Translations under genes and position numbers: made by a program
Assembly: GCA_022702545.1 (NCBI GenBank)
Contig: JAHRBC010000002.1
Location: 5,022,001 to 5,086,000 of the forward strand
Length of the DNA stretch: 64,000 nt
Source: Phycomyces nitens
Lineage: Eukaryota; Mucoromycota; Mucoromycetes; Mucorales; Phycomycetaceae
Direction: 5' to 3'
The notes under the pieces: model-generated
What the model was told of the DNA's origin: nothing
Seen by the model: only the letters and a program-made list of their open reading frames with translations
Databases searched by the model: none
In this document: positions 58,600-64,000 of the stretch, piece after piece
Layout: each line of letters starts with the position of its first letter
Numbering within the stretch: position 1 is the first letter of the stretch

Positions 58600-60563
58600 T
58601 TTGAGAGCAATATACCAGATGATAGAGTATCATTCAACCAATAAAGAATATTCAAGTCAATCTTTGTTGTTAATATAAGATTTTGCTTGAGCTAAAAATA
58701 TTTCTTCTTGTGTTATTGATCATTTCAAAAGACTATTAGATAATGATTTAAAGTGATATCTGCAGTGATATTTGGTTTGTCCAGAAAGCCAGGGATTCGG
58801 GAATTTTGATTTTTAATTGTTCAGACAAGCAATCATCCTGGTTTCTTTAGGAGTCTTGGCAACTGTTGTCATCTTTTAATAAAATAAGATTGTTGCTACT
58901 TGTTTTATTCAATATCTTTACTGCACTCTGGCAGTGCCCATTAAATGAAGTCTTTGTTTTGACATTTATCCCACAGTTTGTAAGAATGCGAAAAGAAGTC
59001 TTTGAAATGAATTTTCATACGTTGTTGCAAGCTTCTATAATTATTTTTGCAAAAGTATCTTGGTACAAAACCATTTTGGTGCTTAATATCACTCTTGGCT
59101 ACTGTTCATAATTGCTCTATTGGAGTAAGCTCATAAAATTAGAAAAATACATACACATTTATATCCGCAATTCTCGATATACTTTTTATGTTTTCATGTG
59201 CGTGAATTGGTGCATTATCCGTGAATACACAGTGGCCTTTTGTATGTGTATGTTTGTCCATTTTATCAAGAGTCTTGAAAGTAACATAGTGACCCGTTGC
59301 TATTCCGGAGCCTATATACCTTTTTTTTAATTCTGATCAACAATGTGATTAGTTTAGAACTACTATTCTCATTCACATCTTTGTGCTCATGTTATCTTAC
59401 AACAATTGAAAAGTAAAATACATGAAAAAACAGCACTTGAAATGTATGTTCCGAGTACCAAGAAACGAAACGATTTCTAAAAACACGATTTTCAGTTCAA
59501 TTGTCCTGAAATATTTCCTGTTGTATTCATTGTATAGCGTGTCTCTTTGTAATGTTGTCTGAATGTAAAGAGCTTTGAGATACGTGCAGTGTGAACGAGG
59601 GATCCTCTGTGGGGAAGGAAAGTTACGCGCCCAAAGAAATGGTGGTGGATAAAAGGCGAGGGAGCAATGATCACAGCGATACGGCAATAGAGAGTAGTAA
59701 AATGGTTTCTCTCGTCGTCTCTGAAAATACTAGTTGGCCAGAGTGACCAATGTCTTTGGCGATACCTATATAATTCATAGACAAAGAGATTCATTTTATT
59801 TGGAATGTGAGATTGTGGTATTTTATCATTAGGTTTAGAGTAGTACTAGCACGCTGGTTTGGCTCTTCTTGGATACCCGAGGGTGCCACTCTCAATCTGT
59901 TTGAACAATCTGCAATTCCGGGCCGGGATTCAATACATATTTAGGAAATACATTACGATTTCTCAAGCAGAACATACATCTATATACATCATATCTTGGG
60001 ATTTGTACCACTATCTACACCATGCCTATCATATGGAGACCGGCTCAACAAAGGCCAGCAATGAGAGGTAGAAAAAAAAAGGGTATTTCCCAGCATCATT
60101 TCTGCATCACTCTGTGCATATCTGCATTATGGTGCGTGTGAACGTGGCTTTGGCGCATTCCTCACAGGACATGAGCAGAAAAAAAGCAAAACAGAGGCTT
60201 GAAGTGGGCTTGATTTGTGGTCATAAAACCAAAAATGAATTCAATCCTGAGGCTTTAATGGCTATATCCTCTAGTCACCAAACCCACGATTCTGCAAACA
60301 ATTGCTGTGTCCAAGCCATTTGTCTCAAAATAATAGTGTCTCAAACCAAAACGACATCTTATGCATTGTTTAGCCTGTGGTAATTGAGTCTACGAGATCA
60401 GCAGACTAGATATACAAATGTGTGTCTTTTTCACTTGACACGATTCTTGAACCTCGGATGCTTATAACCCAAGACTCCAATCCTTTACTTGGCTGACCAT
60501 ATACTGCAATTACGCCTTTATTACATGCAAGACGATAAAGATGAATCTGTCGTCAAGTGTTTA
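58600..60563. repeat. right copy of the 1.95-kb direct duplication
   Basis: This is the partner of 54838-56791. Homology starts at ATTTGAGAGCAATA and ends at TCAAGTGTTTA, after which the two loci differ completely. The step in similarity at about 59340 is described in the findings. Confidence 0.93.
58980..59337 (-). pseudogene. DDE transposase remnant, copy C (5'-truncated)
   Basis: This minus-strand relative of copies A and B has the same second-Asp block and the same truncation point as copy B, about 90% identical to it by eye. Frames are broken. It lies in the diverged third of the right duplication copy. Confidence 0.72.
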
Positions 60564-62096
60564 GTGGGAGAGCACATTTAAAAAAAAGGCAGTAGAGTTT
60601 TGGACGGAGTTGGAGCCAATAGACATGTAATCAATAACGATCATTTCTAGAGTGTTTCACAGGTTTTTCATAGGTACAAATCAAGGGTTTTGACTGCAGC
60701 ACTTTAATCCTTCTAATCCAATAGTCCTAATGCTATCTAGTGTACTGATGCTGCACTATGAGACAAACTAGCTGCATATACAAAGAAGTCTTTTCCTTGC
60801 ACCAAGTGAGGTTGACACTAAAAAAAATCTCTTTCTTTCAATTCCATCAATCTTGGTGATACAGAACATTCAATCTGATTAAAAAAAAAAGGTCTACAAA
60901 AATAAACTGTGCTTACAACTTATTGTCCCATGTTTACCAAACTCATCGTATTTTATCCTTTTGGTTCCAATACCCATACTATCATGAAGAACTATCAAAA
61001 TAAATATTGCTGTGCTTGGCTGTGTCTTGGCAAAAACTCTTCAAATGGAATGTGCCCCATGCCCTTTGTCAATAGTCTTGGCCTTGGTGCCTTTGTAATT
61101 AAACTGAAATTAAAGCAATCAAGTATGATTATCATTGCCAATAGTTTTATACACTTATTGTGGAACCTGGTCTTTGTAATAATAATAATAAAAAAAGGCA
61201 CCCCCAAAACTAGAGTTCAAGTGAATTCTTCAAGATTATTTTGACAAATGCATGGTTTGGGTAAGAAAGGGTGTACTCACGGCAATTTACAAAATAGTAA
61301 ATAAGATGTTGAATACAGCAAATTCAAGCCAAAGAGACAAGTTTATGAGATTGTATCATTTTTGCAAGTAGGACGAGACTACTAGTGTGTGAAACAGGCC
61401 ATCAATTGTCCTTTTTTAAATTGAGGGTCAATCAGACCACAGTATATTGTCTAAAGCCTATTGTACTTTGCTGCCCAGGTATTCCTGAGGCCAAGAAATA
61501 TGTGGTTGCTATGGAGACTGACACAACCTAGAGGCAGTCCGGGGATTGGTGCCTACTCCGAAAGACCCAGCTCGAACCGGAGAGACTGTATTGCCGGTCC
61601 CACACACAGTAAGTGTGTATTCAAGTGTAGCACTTGCACAGAATAAAGAGGTGTATCATCGGGGAAAAGGAAAGTTGCGGTTGAGGCTGGTCGGAGGTAG
61701 ATAGAGGTGTAACCGCCGCCTGTTGGTTCTCTAGCTGTTTACAAGCTATTCTTGCAAACCCAGAATGCGATTGGAGGATAGTGGTTACATCTTTACTATC
61801 ATAATCAGACACCTTGGCGGGTTTATGGGTCTTTTTGTGGCAGTAATGTAAGACAAGAAGCGAACAAGAGAGACTGGTCGATCTTGACGGGCCAGTACTA
61901 TGAAAAAGATGATGACCCCCTTGGTGGTTCGAGTCTTTTTCTTTGGGAAATCTCTGTTGCACAATATTAAGTGTCAGCGTATGAAGTCGCCCTTCTCCGA
62001 CCATGAAAAAAAAAGGTCTTATCTTGACCATTTAATAAGAGTCTCAATCGTCTTATTTCTCTTCTTGTTCTTTCCAACTTATCACACTTGTCCACC
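60564..62096. other. intergenic region before the wall-protein gene
   Basis: No supportable gene is seen. A short plus-strand stretch at about 61470-61610 (IPEAKKYVVAMETDTT, a stop, then RQSGDWCLLRKTQLEPERLY) looks like a decayed exon. The last 300 bases, with a CT-rich leader, should be the promoter of the gene at 62097. Confidence 0.5.
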
Positions 62097-62983
62097 ATGA
62101 AGTCCGTTCTCTACACAATTGCTGCCTTTGCCATCGCCATGGCCTCTGCTGAGAACATCATCAGTGTCACCTCCCCTCTTACCGGCACTGTCTACACTGC
62201 TGGCTCAAGTGTCATCATTAGCTGGTAAGTCTGCCAAGAGGTGTGTCTTTACTGCTTCCTAACGTCAATTGTAATAGGATCAACCCCACTGTCGACACCA
62301 TCTCCAAGATTGTCCTTGCCCAGGGTGCTGCCACCTCCCTCCAGCCCGTCCTCAACGTTGCCAGCGATGTCCCTGCCAACACCAACTCCTACACCTGGGC
62401 CATCCCTGCCGATATCACCCCCGGCACTGACTGTAAGTCTTTAAACATAACAATACAATACAAAAAATATAAAAATAACTAACATTATCCAAAAAGACGC
62501 CTTGGAATTCGGTACCTCCCCTGACATGAGCTTCACCGGTCAGTTCACCATCAAGGCTGCCGATGCTCCTGGTAAGTTTTACATTTTGTTTGTTTGTTGG
62601 CCAGGTTCCAGTCAACTAAGCCTTTATTTCAATACCAATTAGCCACCACTGGTGCTGCTTCCTCTGCTGTTGAGTCTGCCGCCGAGTCCTCTGCCGCCGA
62701 GTCCTCTGCTGTTGAGTCCGCTGTTTCCTCTGCTGTTGAGTCTGCTGCTTCCTCTGCTGCCTCTTCCGCTGCCGAGTCTGTTGCCCCCATCTCCTCTGCT
62801 GCTCCCATCTCTTCTGCTGCCCCCGTTCCCTCTGCTGCCTCCTCTGCTGTCGTCGCTGCCAGCTCCAAGGCCGCCACCTCTGCTGCTGCCTCTTCCACCC
62901 CCGAGAGCGCTGGCTTGAAGGTCTCCGCTAACACTGTCGGTGTCTTGGCTCTTGCCGGTGCCGCCGCCGCTGCCTTGCTTTAA
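62097..62983 (+). CDS. Kre9/Knh-like GPI-anchored surface protein
   Basis: Four exons (62097-62224, 62278-62432, 62497-62571, 62643-62983) give 232 residues. A signal peptide (MKSVLYTIAAFAIAMASA) is followed by an Ig-like domain, residues about 20-115. Its opening ISVTSPLTGTVYTAGSSVII, Trp in SWINPT, and closing SPDMSFTGQFTIKAA fit the Ser-Thr-rich GPI-anchored Kre9/Knh family. Next come about 90 residues of Ala/Ser with regular Val-Glu spacing (SSAVESAAESSAAESSAVES), likely O-mannosylated as a stalk. The last 15 residues (VLALAGAAAAALL) form a GPI-attachment signal. The protein should sit at the plasma membrane or cell wall. Codon use is strongly C-ending, suggesting high expression. Confidence 0.9.
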
Positions 62984-63512
62984 ACAATTATTTTCTTTTT
63001 TATTTCTTACTTCTTTACACTTATAGCATTAGACCTAATCCGGTCCTATCTTTCAATTAATAACTTTTTGACCAAACCAAATTAAAACGCGTTTATTGTT
63101 TCTATACACTCTAAAAAAAGAAGAAAAGGCCCGCTTTAAAGAGGCTTTCCATCTATAATTACCTTGTCTAAAAATAATCACATAATATTATTTAAAGGCA
63201 TGTCCGCAATAGCAACAACGGAACTTCCGGTTGAGGATTGTTTTCTTGGCTTTCTTTGCATCCGTGCGTAGACAGCAATCGATCTATTTTTAATTCTGCC
63301 ATACAAACAAACATAAAAGAGTGCAAAAATAATGATGACGGAAGCCCTGGTGGGTGGATGGACATGACAAAATCTGCCTCGACACTTTTTCATTTCCTTT
63401 ATTAGACCCCTCTTTTCATTATCCCAGAAATCCCAATGTGACCTGTTTTTATTTGGCCTGATTCTGAAAACCAAGGCTTCTTCCTTCTTCAAGGCCTGAC
63501 GTTACCTCCATT
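62984..63512. other. intergenic region
   Basis: This holds the 3' end of the wall-protein gene and the promoter of the poly(A)-polymerase-like gene. An open frame on the minus strand (63178-63492) has no motif and is not supported. Confidence 0.6.
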
Positions 63513-64000
63513 ATGCATCCATCAATCGATGACATTACATGGCACAGCTACCTTGGCTCCCAGGCAATCATCGAAGGCCCAGAAGAGGCACGGAAGAGGT
63601 CCGGACCATAGACACATTCAATCATCCTGTCCTGACATTTTCAACTGTAGAGAAAACGTCATGAGCCTTCTCAAGGCACTAGTAGTGACGTTTTCAGAAC
63701 TCTATGCTTCGAAACAAAGACTAATCGCACCTCCAGTCTGCCAGATCTTCCCGTTTGGGTCTTATAGTCTGGGAGGTCATTTGGCAGGTGCCGATATTGA
63801 TGTCGTCTGTTTGGCTCCCCAGACAGTAAAACGACGCGAATTCTTCTACTTGTTCTCCAAACTACTTCGCAAGAACTCGGTGGTCAGGGTCATTGAGGTA
63901 CTTTGCAACAGACCAGCATGGTCCTGAGAACTCAAAGTCTGGGTGGTATAGGTTGTCGAGCGTACTGCTGTGCCCATCATAAAGTGCTCGATTGATTCAA
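63513..64000 (+). CDS. poly(A)-polymerase-like nucleotidyltransferase, 5' part
   Basis: Exons 63513-63598, 63651-63897 and 63952 to the window edge join in phase and give the first 127 residues. The nucleotidyltransferase core is clear: IFPFGSYSLGGHLAGADIDV carries the Gly-Ser motif and the two catalytic Asp residues. CLAPQTVKRREFFYLFSKLL and VERTAVPIIKCSIDS follow as in canonical nuclear poly(A) polymerase. These enzymes add A tails to pre-mRNA. The region before the Gly-Ser motif is about 55 residues, clearly shorter than in Pap1, so this may be a divergent paralogue or an upstream exon was missed. The first donor is GTCCGG, unusual but needed for the frame. The gene is cut by the end of the window. 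Confidence 0.8.

Noticed and set aside
54838..60563. Long terminal repeats of a retrotransposon
   Set aside because: The direct repeats do not start TG or end CA, no primer-binding site or polypurine tract was seen, and the 1.8 kb between them shows no reverse transcriptase or integrase motif.
61520..61600. Possible tRNA on the minus strand (CCGGTTCGAGCTGG resembles a T arm)
   Set aside because: No acceptor-stem pairing, D arm or anticodon arm could be fitted around it.
61621..62031. 136-codon minus-strand ORF upstream of the wall-protein gene
   Set aside because: No motif, and it overlaps the expected promoter and leader of the plus-strand gene.
1..64000. CRISPR arrays, rRNA genes, riboswitches, operons
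   Set aside because: None is visible; the window is eukaryotic nuclear DNA with spliced monocistronic genes.

Overview
The window is nuclear DNA of a filamentous fungus, most likely an early-diverging one (Mucoromycota, probably Mucorales). The evidence is: AT-rich intergenic DNA around GC-richer genes; many short introns (about 45-100 nt) with GTAAGT-type donors; a complete cytoplasmic dynein heavy chain; fungal amino-acid biosynthesis genes; a Kre9/Knh-type wall protein; and proteins that ascomycete yeasts often lack or have diverged, namely a BLOC-1 subunit 2 homologue, an MITF/TFE-like bHLH-zipper factor and a tandem START-domain protein. Placement below phylum is inference.

Layout. 0-6 kb: a Tc1-type transposase remnant, a six-exon gene with two START domains (frame problem at its 3' end) and an SLC25A39/40/Mtm1-type mitochondrial carrier. 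6-10.1 kb: no gene seen. 10.1-26.8 kb: a bHLH-zip factor on the minus strand, divergent from an 11-exon dynein heavy chain of 4,684 residues. 26.8-39.5 kb: an accessory stretch with a long-armed inverted repeat, a 148-bp-period tandem repeat, a Tc1 element with three frameshifts, a decayed multi-exon minus-strand gene, a small Tc1 scrap and several kb of AT-rich DNA. 39.5-50.8 kb: a compact housekeeping block of HIS5, BLOC1S2, ARG8, USE1, YPD1, SQS1 and one unknown coiled-coil gene. 51-60.6 kb: a repeat-rich region with three related transposase fragments, a decayed 270-codon reading frame and a direct duplication of about 1.95 kb with an abrupt step in divergence. 62-64 kb: a Kre9/Knh-like GPI-anchored protein and the start of a poly(A)-polymerase-like gene cut by the window edge.

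Working together. HIS5 and ARG8 (histidine and arginine synthesis) both carry perfect Gcn4-type TGACTCA sites about 100 nt upstream of their start codons, which suggests joint general amino-acid control. Dynein, USE1 and BLOC1S2 all belong to endomembrane and microtubule traffic, but nothing in the sequence shows that their proximity is functional. All intron boundaries were joined by hand from GT/AG signals and reading-frame phase; no search or alignment program was run. Several breaks (transposase A8 and G6 runs, a CT run in the START gene) fall in homopolymers or short repeats, so assembly indels must be considered before any biological reading.
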